From Methanomassiliicoccus sp. UBA386 (lineage in GTDB: Archaea > Thermoplasmatota > Thermoplasmata > Methanomassiliicoccales > Methanomassiliicoccaceae), in NCBI GenBank assembly GCA_002498285.1, contig DAGU01000065.1:2218-9294 (forward strand): a DNA stretch of 7,077 nt, given 5' to 3'. The notes beneath the pieces were generated by a model. The model was given only the letters and a program-made list of their open reading frames with translations, ran no database searches and had not been told where the DNA came from. Made by a program: the position numbers and the translations under genes. Shown here one piece after another: positions 1 through 5,948 of the stretch (the stretch's first letter is position 1; each line of letters starts with the position of its first letter).

Positions 1-547
1 GAACGATGACGAAGTAGGAGAAGAACACGATCATGGTGAAGGCCATGAACACGTCCAGTTCACCGAGCCCCCGAGAGCCCAGCTTGAGGGGCGGAGCGGT
101 GTAGAAGAACGCCAAGGCCAGGGCGATGAGCCCCAGGATGACGATGGTCCATCCGCCGTACAGCAGTATGGGTATGGAGAGGACGACCGCGATGACCACC
201 AGGGCCGCCATGAGGGCCTTCCCCTGAGCTTCGGTAATGATGCCCCTGTCCAGGGAGTTCCCGGACCAGAACACCTTCTGATCGAACATCTCCAGGAGAT
301 CTCTCCGCAGCTCAGGGTCGCGGTCGGTATCGAACCTGATCTTGTCCACGCCGCTCTTGTGGTCGAAGTAGTCGTTGGAGAAGTTCACGAAGAGGGCCAG
401 CACCATGACGTCCAGGGGAATGATGACAGCCATTGACCATTCCTGTTTCACCGTCAGGGCGAACGCCACCCCGGCCACCGAGGCAAGGAGGAACGGAAGT
501 GTGTATACTATCCTCAGCACTTCCTTGGCCTTGTGCCATCTCGTCAT
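1..547 (-). CDS. UbiA/MenA-like membrane prenyltransferase (partial, C-terminus off the left edge)
   Basis: The minus strand is open from an ATG at 547 to the window edge, giving 182 codons without a stop. UbiA-family enzymes are integral membrane proteins that move a polyprenyl chain from its diphosphate onto an aromatic or polar acceptor. The first Mg-diphosphate motif is visible as NDYFD (residues 58-62) followed by SGVD ending at D68. A second family block, FFYTAPP with LGSRGLGELD, lies at about 147-165. Hydrophobic segments cover about 15-32, 40-56, 111-130 and 133-150. The polar stretch 70-108 between them looks long. The YTAPP/GLGE pattern is closer to MenA-like members than to the archaeal lipid enzyme DGGGP synthase, but the acceptor cannot be told. 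An in-frame ATG at 568 would add seven residues. I prefer 547 because GGAG lies just upstream, though its 3-base spacing is short. Confidence 0.85.
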   Translation of the reverse strand, partial: MTRWHKAKEVLRIVYTLPFLLASVAGVAFALTVKQEWSMAVIIPLDVMVLALFVNFSNDYFDHKSGVDKIRFDTDRDPELRRDLLEMFDQKVFWSGNSLDRGIITEAQGKALMAALVVIAVVLSIPILLYGGWTIVILGLIALALAFFYTAPPLKLGSRGLGELDVFMAFTMIVFFSYFVIV

Positions 548-597
548 GTTCTCCGGTCGAACGTCCATGTATACCGGCTGACGGTGAGGGCCGGGCA

Positions 598-610
598 CGA
601 AATAAAACCT
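598..610 (-). promoter_or_regulatory. TATA-like box for the prenyltransferase gene
   Basis: The minus strand reads GGTTTTATTT here, an AT-rich box in a GC-rich gap. A start about 25 bases downstream would fall near 577. That gives a leader of about 30 bases to the ATG at 547, or about 10 to the ATG at 568. The box lies between the arms CCGGGC (591-596) and GCCCGG (616-621). The prenyltransferase gene may therefore be transcribed separately from the DUF5654 gene upstream. Confidence 0.45.
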
Positions 611-636
611 TTCTCGCCCGGACATTGAATGGATGA

Positions 637-660
637 TATGAAAAGGAAAGATTTGAAAGC
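637..660 (-). terminator. Possible U-rich end signal of the DUF5654 gene
   Basis: Directly after the TAA of the DUF5654 gene the minus strand is pyrimidine-rich, with short T runs (CTTTC, CTTTCC, TTTTC). Archaeal transcription commonly ends at such tracts. There is no stem-loop and the T runs are short, so this is a weak call. Confidence 0.25.
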
Positions 661-662
661 GT

Positions 663-950
663 TTAACCTCGCTTCATTCGATCCCTCGCCTTGTATTTCG
701 CAAGCACCCTGCCGATGAGGATGATCGCGATCACGGCGATAATGGTGATGATCACAGCATAGATCAGCTTCCCGGTGGGGTCGTCCTCCGCCGGGAATAC
801 GGTCCTTATGATCGTCTGGATCGCATCATTCCACGCCAGAGCTGCCACGAAACCGAACGCTGCGGTCATCAGCGCGACGATGGTCTCGATAATGAGCGTC
901 GTCGTGCTCTTGCCCTCTTCCTCTTTGATATCCACTATGGGAATCCCCAA
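663..950 (-). CDS. DUF5654 family small membrane protein
   Basis: A 95-residue protein with two hydrophobic segments, at about residues 16-45 and 61-84. They are separated by a short acidic loop (AEDDPTGK), and the tail is basic (AKYKARDRMKRG). The FGFVAALAWNDAI block at the end of the first helix and the IYAVIITIIAVI second helix match what I know of DUF5654, a family of small archaeal membrane proteins of unknown function. The start is not clear. The longest frame begins with TTG at 950, GTG at 935 is the alternative, and there is no ATG before the first helix. A TATAAA box at 971-976 would place the transcript start close to 950. The stop is TAA. No function can be assigned beyond a membrane location. 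Confidence 0.75.
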   Translation of the reverse strand: MGIPIVDIKEEEGKSTTTLIIETIVALMTAAFGFVAALAWNDAIQTIIRTVFPAEDDPTGKLIYAVIITIIAVIAIILIGRVLAKYKARDRMKRG

Positions 951-968
951 CCTGAAGCTGATTTTGGG

Positions 969-978
969 GTTTTATACC
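969..978 (-). promoter_or_regulatory. TATA box for the DUF5654 gene
   Basis: The minus strand reads GGTATAAAAC, a good archaeal TATA box. A start 23-27 bases downstream falls at about 946-951, on or beside the TTG at 950. The message would therefore be leaderless from TTG, or have a leader of about 15 bases to the GTG at 935. Confidence 0.55.
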
Positions 979-1095
979 TGCCGACGTGAGTGCAATAACC
1001 CACTTTTTCCGACCTGCCTGAAGGCGCCGACGCAGGAGATGATGGGATGAGGTCGCGGATGATGCCATGGCGTTTCTTTACCGCGAATTGGGGGC

Positions 1096-1112
1096 TGTTC
1101 ACAAATTGAACA
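1096..1112. promoter_or_regulatory. Perfect palindrome TGTTCA-N5-TGAACA, likely operator
   Basis: Six-base arms with a five-base spacer (CAAAT) form a 17-bp perfect inverted repeat, the size expected for a dimeric winged-helix regulator. It ends seven bases before a TATA-like box at 1120-1127. Further TGTTCA copies lie at 1145-1150 and 1262-1267 in the same intergenic region. The protein that binds is unknown. Confidence 0.45.
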
Positions 1113-1127
1113 AACGAATTTTATATC
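1113..1127 (+). promoter_or_regulatory. TATA-like box, distal promoter of the GltS-like gene
   Basis: The plus strand reads AAACGAATTTTATAT, a purine-rich BRE-like stretch followed by TTTATAT. A start near 1148 would overlap the TGTTCA copy at 1145-1150 and leave a leader of about 235 bases before the ATG at 1384. Other candidate boxes nearer the gene are AATATATA (1266-1273) and GCATATA (1334-1340). The last would give a leader of about 20 bases. Sequence alone does not show which is used. Confidence 0.35.
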
Positions 1128-1342
1128 CATAAATATTAGTTATTTGTTCAGTGATGGGATACTCGAATGTCCTTTTGTCTATGGCCCAAATTCCACCATT
1201 CGTCTATTATTGTATGTAAATTAGTGAAAAAATCAGGACATATCGAGAAACAATAGAAATATGTTCAATATATAGTGTTATGATTAGACATAGCCCCATC
1301 CATGACGTACCTAAAGGATTATCAACTCCTCGCGCATATAGG

Positions 1343-1377
1343 TTGGTCCGACGGACATTGGTCCTCAGGCTAGAGGA
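1343..1377 (+). promoter_or_regulatory. Repeat-rich leader and ribosome binding site of the GltS-like gene
   Basis: GAGGA at 1373-1377 lies six bases before the ATG at 1384. This favours that start over the TTG at 1378, which the site would almost touch. Just upstream, TTGGTCC occurs twice (1343-1349 and 1358-1364, 15 bases apart). The palindrome GTCCG-A-CGGAC lies at 1346-1356. CCTC at 1363-1366 can pair with the GAGG of the binding site. Confidence 0.5.
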
Positions 1378-1383
1378 TTGTAC

Positions 1384-3003
1384 ATGATATCGATCGAGAA
1401 CGCGAGGTCGACGACGGGCACCAAGGCGAGGGTTGAGGACATCTCCCCGATAAGCGGGATGTGTCCCCTGTGCATAGAGGAGTGCAATGTGGTATGCGAG
1501 GTCGGGAAGGCGGCCTTCCGCGGCAGGGAGGTGCTGTACCCGAGCACCGAGTACTTCGGGCAGTCCACCGCCGCCTCGAACAAGAACTATCTGCTCGACT
1601 GGTCACACTTCCAGATCCTGTCCGAGCTTCTTGGCGCCTACGGCGTGGAGCCGGATCCCGACAAGGCGTTCTTCGAGAACGCGGACGTTACCACGCGGGT
1701 CGCCACCCATTCTGGCAAGCCGATCGACCTGAAGGTCCCCATCGTCCTCGCCGGCCTCGGCTCCACCGAGGTGGCCAAGCGCAACTGGGAAAGCCTGGCC
1801 AAGGGCTCGGCGATGTCGGGCATCATCGAGGTGGTGGGCGAGAACGTCTGCGGCATGGACTCCGCTTCGGTGTACACCAGCGGCAAGGTCTCTTGCTCAC
1901 CGGATATGGAGAACCGCATCTCCCAGTTCAGGGAGCTGTGGGATGGCAAGTACGGCAACATTGCGGTACAGACCAATGTAGAGGACCTTCGCGGCGGCGT
2001 TGACGATTATGTGGTTAGCAAGCTCGAGGTCGATATCATCGAAAGGAAGTGGGGGCAGGGCGCCAAGGCCATCGGCGGGGAGGTCCGTCTCAAGAGCCTG
2101 GAGAGGGCCATGGAGCTGAAGAGGCGCGGCTACCTGGTGCTGCCCGATCCTCTGGACCCCAAGGTGCAGGAGGCCTTCAAGGCGGGCGCGTTCAAGACGT
2201 TCGAGCGCCACTCCCGCGTGGGCTTCCCGTCCCACCGCTCCTTCGTGGAGGACGTTGAGAAACTGAGGGAGAAGGGCGCAAGGTATGTCTTCCTCAAGAC
2301 CGGCGCCTACCGGCCGGAGGTCGTGGCCTTCACCATGAAGGCGGCCTCGGAGGCAAGGATCGACCTGCTCACTTTCGACGGCGCGGGCGGCGGCACCGGC
2401 ATGAGCCCCGTTCCCATGATGAACGAGATGTCCACCCCCACCGTGCACCTGGAATCGCAGGTGCTGCTGGCGGCCAGCATCCTTAAGAAACAGGGGAGGT
2501 TCGTGCCCGACATCTGCTTCGCAGGCGGGTTCACCAACGAGAGCCAGGTCTACAAGGCCATGGCCATGAGCAATCTCGGCGACGGTCCCCTGGTCAAGGC
2601 AGTGGCCATGGCGCGCGCCCCCATCACCGCGGCCATGAAGTCCCAGCACTTCGCACGTCTGGCAGGCGAGAGCAGGCTGCCCAAGGCGTTCGCGCAGGAA
2701 TACTCCACCGATCCTCACAACTTCTTCGTGAGGTCCGGGGAAGTGGAGAAGAAATACCCCGGCAAGGTGCTGGGCAAGGACATCCCGTGGGGGGCCGTGG
2801 GGCTCAACACCTTCCTCGAGGAAAGGATCGGCGAGGGGCTGAAACAGCTTCTGGCGGGTTCCAGGAAGTTCCGCATCGACCTGCTGGAGAGGGATGACAT
2901 AGCCGCTCTCAGCGAGTTTGGGGCCAGGGTCACCGGCATCGAGACCTTCGATCAGATGGCGTCCCGGACCATCCCCGGCATGCTCGAATGCTGGGACAAG
3001 TAG
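1384..3003 (+). CDS. FMN-binding glutamate synthase-like oxidoreductase (GltS domain 2 family)
   Basis: A 539-residue protein from ATG 1384; a longer TTG start at 1378 lacks room for a ribosome site. The C-terminal two thirds follow the FMN-binding TIM barrel of glutamate synthase (COG0069). DGAGGGTGMSP at 332-342 corresponds to the family's HDGGTGASP-type block, followed by the flavin-phosphate region around DICFAGGF (376-383). In canonical GltS this domain makes glutamate from 2-oxoglutarate and channelled ammonia. The usual CX5CX4C 3Fe-4S motif after that block is absent; the matching stretch (PLVKAVAMARAPI) has no cysteine. Instead the N-terminus has C27-X2-C30-X3-C34-X3-C38, possibly a different iron-sulfur or metal site. 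No glutaminase, GXGXG or GltD gene is visible nearby, so the true substrate is open. The stop is TAG; reading through it would add 80 unconvincing codons. Confidence 0.85.
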   Translation: MISIENARSTTGTKARVEDISPISGMCPLCIEECNVVCEVGKAAFRGREVLYPSTEYFGQSTAASNKNYLLDWSHFQILSELLGAYGVEPDPDKAFFENADVTTRVATHSGKPIDLKVPIVLAGLGSTEVAKRNWESLAKGSAMSGIIEVVGENVCGMDSASVYTSGKVSCSPDMENRISQFRELWDGKYGNIAVQTNVEDLRGGVDDYVVSKLEVDIIERKWGQGAKAIGGEVRLKSLERAMELKRRGYLVLPDPLDPKVQEAFKAGAFKTFERHSRVGFPSHRSFVEDVEKLREKGARYVFLKTGAYRPEVVAFTMKAASEARIDLLTFDGAGGGTGMSPVPMMNEMSTPTVHLESQVLLAASILKKQGRFVPDICFAGGFTNESQVYKAMAMSNLGDGPLVKAVAMARAPITAAMKSQHFARLAGESRLPKAFAQEYSTDPHNFFVRSGEVEKKYPGKVLGKDIPWGAVGLNTFLEERIGEGLKQLLAGSRKFRIDLLERDDIAALSEFGARVTGIETFDQMASRTIPGMLECWDK

Positions 3004-3009
3004 GCCAAA

Positions 3010-3034
3010 CCCCTTTCTCTTTCTTCATTTTTTA
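3010..3034 (+). terminator. U-rich transcription end signal after the GltS-like gene
   Basis: Seven bases after the TAG stop the plus strand becomes pyrimidine-rich (CCCCTTTCTCTTTC) and ends in six T at 3028-3033. No stem-loop precedes it. Such oligo-U tracts are the usual archaeal end signal. Confidence 0.55.
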
Positions 3035-3379
3035 CAATTGTCGGTGAGGTCCGGCGGAACGTAGCATCATCTTTCCTCTGCATCCCCACTTTCTGGACCC
3101 AGATGCCTCCCCCGTGGGCGCAGGGCCCCTGTCCCGACGAGCATTGCCATGCCTGGCCCGGCCCACTGTCCCGCCCGGCCCGGCGAGGAGAGCCATGTTC
3201 CGCCGATCCCATCTCTCCTCGGCGCATTCTTCCGGTCGTGGGATGAGGCCGTGCGGCCCCGCTCGCCGAGCATTCGAAAAGTAGCGTTGTCGCAGGGGGG
3301 GGTCAGGAAGCCGGCGGAGGGCATTGCCCACGATCATGTCCGCCATGCCCATGGGACTTCGGTCCCTCTCTCGCTCCTC

Positions 3380-3715
3380 TCAGCCCATCCAGGTAGCCAT
3401 GCGGGCCCCGTTCGGGATACTGGCGTTGAACGATGTCCGAACCTCGTCGGCGATGATTTGCATCCATTCCCTCAGTGCTCGGCGTACGAGGATCTCCCCG
3501 CGGCATCCCTTCGTCGGCCTTTCCGCCATAGGGTGCTTGGCTTGTACGGCACCGTCCATGCTCTAGGACGAGATCGTCACCAGGACCGAACTCGCCACAT
3601 GGTCATGGATGGCAGATATGCCGCCTGTGAAGGGGCCTGCTCGTCCGTACAACACCTTGGGTTGATGCTTTTGACAATCGTTAGTAGTTATTAAATAATA
3701 CGAGTTCAGATACAA
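3380..3715 (-). pseudogene. Possible decayed or TAG-interrupted reading frame
   Basis: On the minus strand one frame runs from a TTG at 3715 (or GTG at 3655) to TGA at 3382-3380, with a single internal TAG at 3565-3563. Both sides of the TAG have protein-like composition: GPFTGGISAIHDHVASSVLV before it, and EILVRRALREWMQIIADEV within the 59 residues after ATG 3559. The opposite strand gives an Arg/Ser/Cys-rich shadow. After the TGA the same frame continues open to 3032, including MADMIVGNALRRL near its beginning, so the original gene may have been longer. I recognise no family. Codon choice is less GC-biased than in neighbouring genes, which fits decay. A pyrrolysine codon at the TAG is possible in principle but less likely, since other genes here end in TAG. 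Confidence 0.3.
3688..3700. promoter_or_regulatory. Palindromic TATA-like element
   Basis: TTATT-A-AATAA at 3688-3698 is a perfect palindrome that reads as a TATA box on both strands. On the plus strand it would start transcription near 3720, leaving a leader of about 150 bases before the DUF255 gene. On the minus strand it would start near 3665, just before the GTG at 3655 of the interrupted frame. Confidence 0.4.
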
Positions 3716-3719
3716 TTAT

Positions 3720-3740
3720 GTCCGTCCTAGGCAGACGGGC
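3720..3740 (+). promoter_or_regulatory. Hairpin in the putative DUF255 leader
   Basis: GTCCGTC (3720-3726) pairs with GACGGGC (3734-3740) through seven base pairs, one of them U-G, around a seven-base loop (CTAGGCA). It lies at the start expected from the TATA element at 3688-3700, so it could cap the 5' end of the message. Confidence 0.3.
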
Positions 3741-3872
3741 GAATGGGGAGTCCCGTTCATAGGAGGAGAACATCGGGGGTGGGCCGCCCATACCGCGCGC
3801 TCAAACCCCTTATTTCCTATTTTTCGGCCCACCTCTTGAAATACTCCACCGTGTGATGGCATTTAGAGGGCC

Positions 3873-5948
3873 ATGACCGAACACCATGCGAGCGCCGTGT
3901 CCAAGAAGGCGAACCGCCTGGCGGGGGAGAGAAGCCCCTATCTGCTGCAGCACGCCCACAACCCGGTGGACTGGCATCCCTGGGGGGATGAGGCGCTACA
4001 GCTGGCGAAGGAGAAGGACGTGCCGATATTCCTGTCCATCGGATATTCCTCATGCCACTGGTGCCACGTCATGGCCGAGGAATCGTTCGAGGACGAAGAG
4101 GTGGCATCGCTTCTCAACGAGCACTTCATATGCGTGAAGGTCGACCGCGAGGAGCGTCCGGACATTGATGCCGTGTACATGTCGGCCGCCCAGCTGATGT
4201 CCGGCACGGGGGGCTGGCCGCTTACCGTTATTCTCACCCCGGACGGAAGGCCGTTCTTCGCCGCCACGTACCTGCCGAAGCACAGCAGGCAGGGCATGAC
4301 CGGCCTGACCACCATCATCCCACTGATCTCACAGTTATGGAATGATCGACGGGGTGAGGTCATAGACGCCTCGGAGAAGGTGGCCAAGGCGGTGAGGACG
4401 GTGACCCAGCCCACGCCGGCAGGCGCCGTGGGCATCGAATCGCTCATGGAATGTTATGACCGGTTGGTGAAGAGCTACGACCCGCGCCACGGAGGTTTCG
4501 GCCGGACCCCCAAGTTCCCCACCCCCCATCGCCTGACGTTCCTGCTGCGATACTGGAAGCGGACCGGGGAGCCCAACGCGCTGGAGATGGTCCGGCGAAC
4601 GCTGAGGGAGATGCGCCGGGGAGGGATCTTCGATCAACTGGGAGGAGGCTTTCACCGCTACTCGACCGATAGAAGTTGGACCGTCCCCCACTTCGAGAAG
4701 ATGCTGTACGATCAGGCGCTGCTTCTCATGGCATACGTGGAAGGGTGGCAGGCGACCGGCGATGGGGAGTTCAAGAGCACCGCCCTGGAGATCATCGACT
4801 ACGTGCTAGAACGGTTGACCTCTCCAGAGGATGGCTTCTATTCGGCCGAGGATGCCGACATCGAGGGGGTCGAAGGGAAGTACTACCTATGGAGCGAGGG
4901 CGAGCTGTCCTCGTTCCTCGATGCCGAGGAGATGGCCGCCGTCCGCCGAGCGTTCGGCGTCACCGCCGAGGGGAACATCGAAGTGGGTGAGGGTGAACGG
5001 AGCAACGTGCTCCGCCTCGATGGGGAGATGAGCGAGCTGTCCGAAACGGTCCGCCGGAAGATGTTGGACCGCCGCCGGCAGAGGCAGGAGCCGTTCATGG
5101 ACGATAAGATCATGGCCGACTGGAACGGCCTGGCGATCGCCGGGCTGGCCAAGGCATATGGGGCGTGGAGGCAGCCGCGCCACCGCGATGCCGCCCGCCG
5201 GGCGGCGGCGTTCGTCCTGGACAACATGATGAACGAGAAGGGACGCCACCATGTGTTCCGCGACGGCGCCGCCGGCGGACCGGCCTTCCTGGACGACCAT
5301 GCGTTCTTGGCCTGGGGGCTGTTGGAGCTGTACTTCGCCGATCCGGACCCCCGCTGGCTGGACGCGTCCCTAGGCCTGGCCGAACGGATGCTGTCCGATT
5401 TCGCCGACCCCGAGGGCGGCTTCTTCCAGACCTCGAACGGAGGGGAGCTTATGGGGCGAGTGAAAGAAGTGTACGACGGCGCCGTCCCCTCGGGGAACTC
5501 GGTCGCGCTGACCGTTCTGCTGACCCTGCACGCCATCACCGGACGCGAAGATCTGTTCAGGGCGGCCGAGAGGTCGGAGGGGGCGCTGTCCGGAGCGGTG
5601 GTCCGCTCCCCGGACGCTCACGCCCAGTTCCTGAACGCCGTGGACCTGCGCCTGGGGCCGATGGTCGAGATAACGCTTACTGGCTCGAGGGAGGAGGTGG
5701 AGCCGTTCCTGGCGGAGATCGGACGGACCTTCATGCCGCATAGGGCGATAGTGCACGCCTCCGGAGATGAACGGATCCGGAGCCTCAGCCCCTTGGCCAG
5801 GGATAGGGACGCTACGACGGCGGCGGCCCATGTATGCCGCGAGAGGACCTGCCTTCCTCCAGCGCGGGACGCACCGTCGCTCGGGCGCTTGTTGAAGGAT
5901 CAGAGCAGCTCGAACGCCGCCGCCATGGCGCCTTCCTCGGCCCGCTGA
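3873..5948 (+). CDS. DUF255 thioredoxin-like / alpha-alpha toroid protein (YyaL, SSP411 family)
   Basis: A full-length 691-residue protein, the usual size for this family. The N-terminus has the family signature RLAGERSPYLLQHAHNPVDW. A thioredoxin-like domain follows at about 35-165, with the active-site pair C61-H-W-C64 in SIGYSSCHWCHVM, the block KVDREERPDID, and the expected cis-proline in GGWP (P116). From about 190 onward comes an alpha/alpha-toroid, six-hairpin glycosidase-like region with the conserved blocks PHFEKMLYDQALL, DDKIMADWNGL and VYDGAVPSGNSVA. A cysteine-bearing end, VCRERTCLPP, is typical. The biochemical role of the family is not settled. GAGGG ends two bases before ATG 3873, unusually close; GTG 3897 is an alternative start just before the conserved RL. 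The last 49 bases overlap the convergent DUF4443 gene; the poorly conserved tail after LLKD is the overlapping part. Confidence 0.92.
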   Translation: MTEHHASAVSKKANRLAGERSPYLLQHAHNPVDWHPWGDEALQLAKEKDVPIFLSIGYSSCHWCHVMAEESFEDEEVASLLNEHFICVKVDREERPDIDAVYMSAAQLMSGTGGWPLTVILTPDGRPFFAATYLPKHSRQGMTGLTTIIPLISQLWNDRRGEVIDASEKVAKAVRTVTQPTPAGAVGIESLMECYDRLVKSYDPRHGGFGRTPKFPTPHRLTFLLRYWKRTGEPNALEMVRRTLREMRRGGIFDQLGGGFHRYSTDRSWTVPHFEKMLYDQALLLMAYVEGWQATGDGEFKSTALEIIDYVLERLTSPEDGFYSAEDADIEGVEGKYYLWSEGELSSFLDAEEMAAVRRAFGVTAEGNIEVGEGERSNVLRLDGEMSELSETVRRKMLDRRRQRQEPFMDDKIMADWNGLAIAGLAKAYGAWRQPRHRDAARRAAAFVLDNMMNEKGRHHVFRDGAAGGPAFLDDHAFLAWGLLELYFADPDPRWLDASLGLAERMLSDFADPEGGFFQTSNGGELMGRVKEVYDGAVPSGNSVALTVLLTLHAITGREDLFRAAERSEGALSGAVVRSPDAHAQFLNAVDLRLGPMVEITLTGSREEVEPFLAEIGRTFMPHRAIVHASGDERIRSLSPLARDRDATTAAAHVCRERTCLPPARDAPSLGRLLKDQSSSNAAAMAPSSAR

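Larger units (their letters stand above)
3004..3872. other. Long intergenic region without a confident gene
   Basis: These 870 bases separate two plus-strand genes. The first part, to about 3660, is GC-rich and resembles decayed coding DNA; it includes a run of eight G at 3295-3302, a place where frameshifts arise. From about 3670 it becomes AT-rich and promoter-like. Forward-strand frames here, such as 3149-3694, are rich in Arg, Pro, Ser and His and have no recognisable domain. I see no tRNA, no transposase and no clear terminal repeats. Confidence 0.5.

Noticed and set aside
312..539. 75-codon minus-strand frame within the prenyltransferase gene
   Set aside because: It lies in a different frame of the same strand; the prenyltransferase frame carries the NDYFD and YTAPP motifs and is the real one.
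951..1383. tRNA or small structured RNA gene in the AT-rich gap
   Set aside because: I looked for a T-loop GGTTCGA-type motif with an acceptor stem, and for long hairpins, and found none; the region reads as promoter DNA.
1378..1383. TTG at 1378 as start of the GltS-like gene
   Set aside because: The GAGGA ribosome site ends at 1377, directly against this codon; the ATG at 1384 has a proper six-base spacing.
1897..2718. 273-codon minus-strand open frame inside the GltS-like gene
   Set aside because: It is the complement of a well-supported conserved gene; its Gly/His/Arg/Leu-heavy composition is that of a GC-rich antisense shadow.
3001..3246. Read-through of the GltS-like TAG as pyrrolysine
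   Set aside because: The 80 extra codons are low-quality sequence beginning in a U-rich terminator-like tract, and the protein already has a full family-like end.
3032..3352. 106-codon minus-strand frame downstream of the TGA at 3380
   Set aside because: Only the first dozen or so residues look protein-like; the rest, after the eight-C run, is Arg/Gly/Pro-rich. Not called as a gene, though it may be the tail of the decayed frame at 3380-3715.
3149..3694. 181-codon plus-strand open frame in the long gap
   Set aside because: The translation is rich in Arg, Pro, His and Ser, has no domain-like blocks and no ribosome site. It looks like a chance frame in GC-rich DNA, antisense to the better minus-strand frame.
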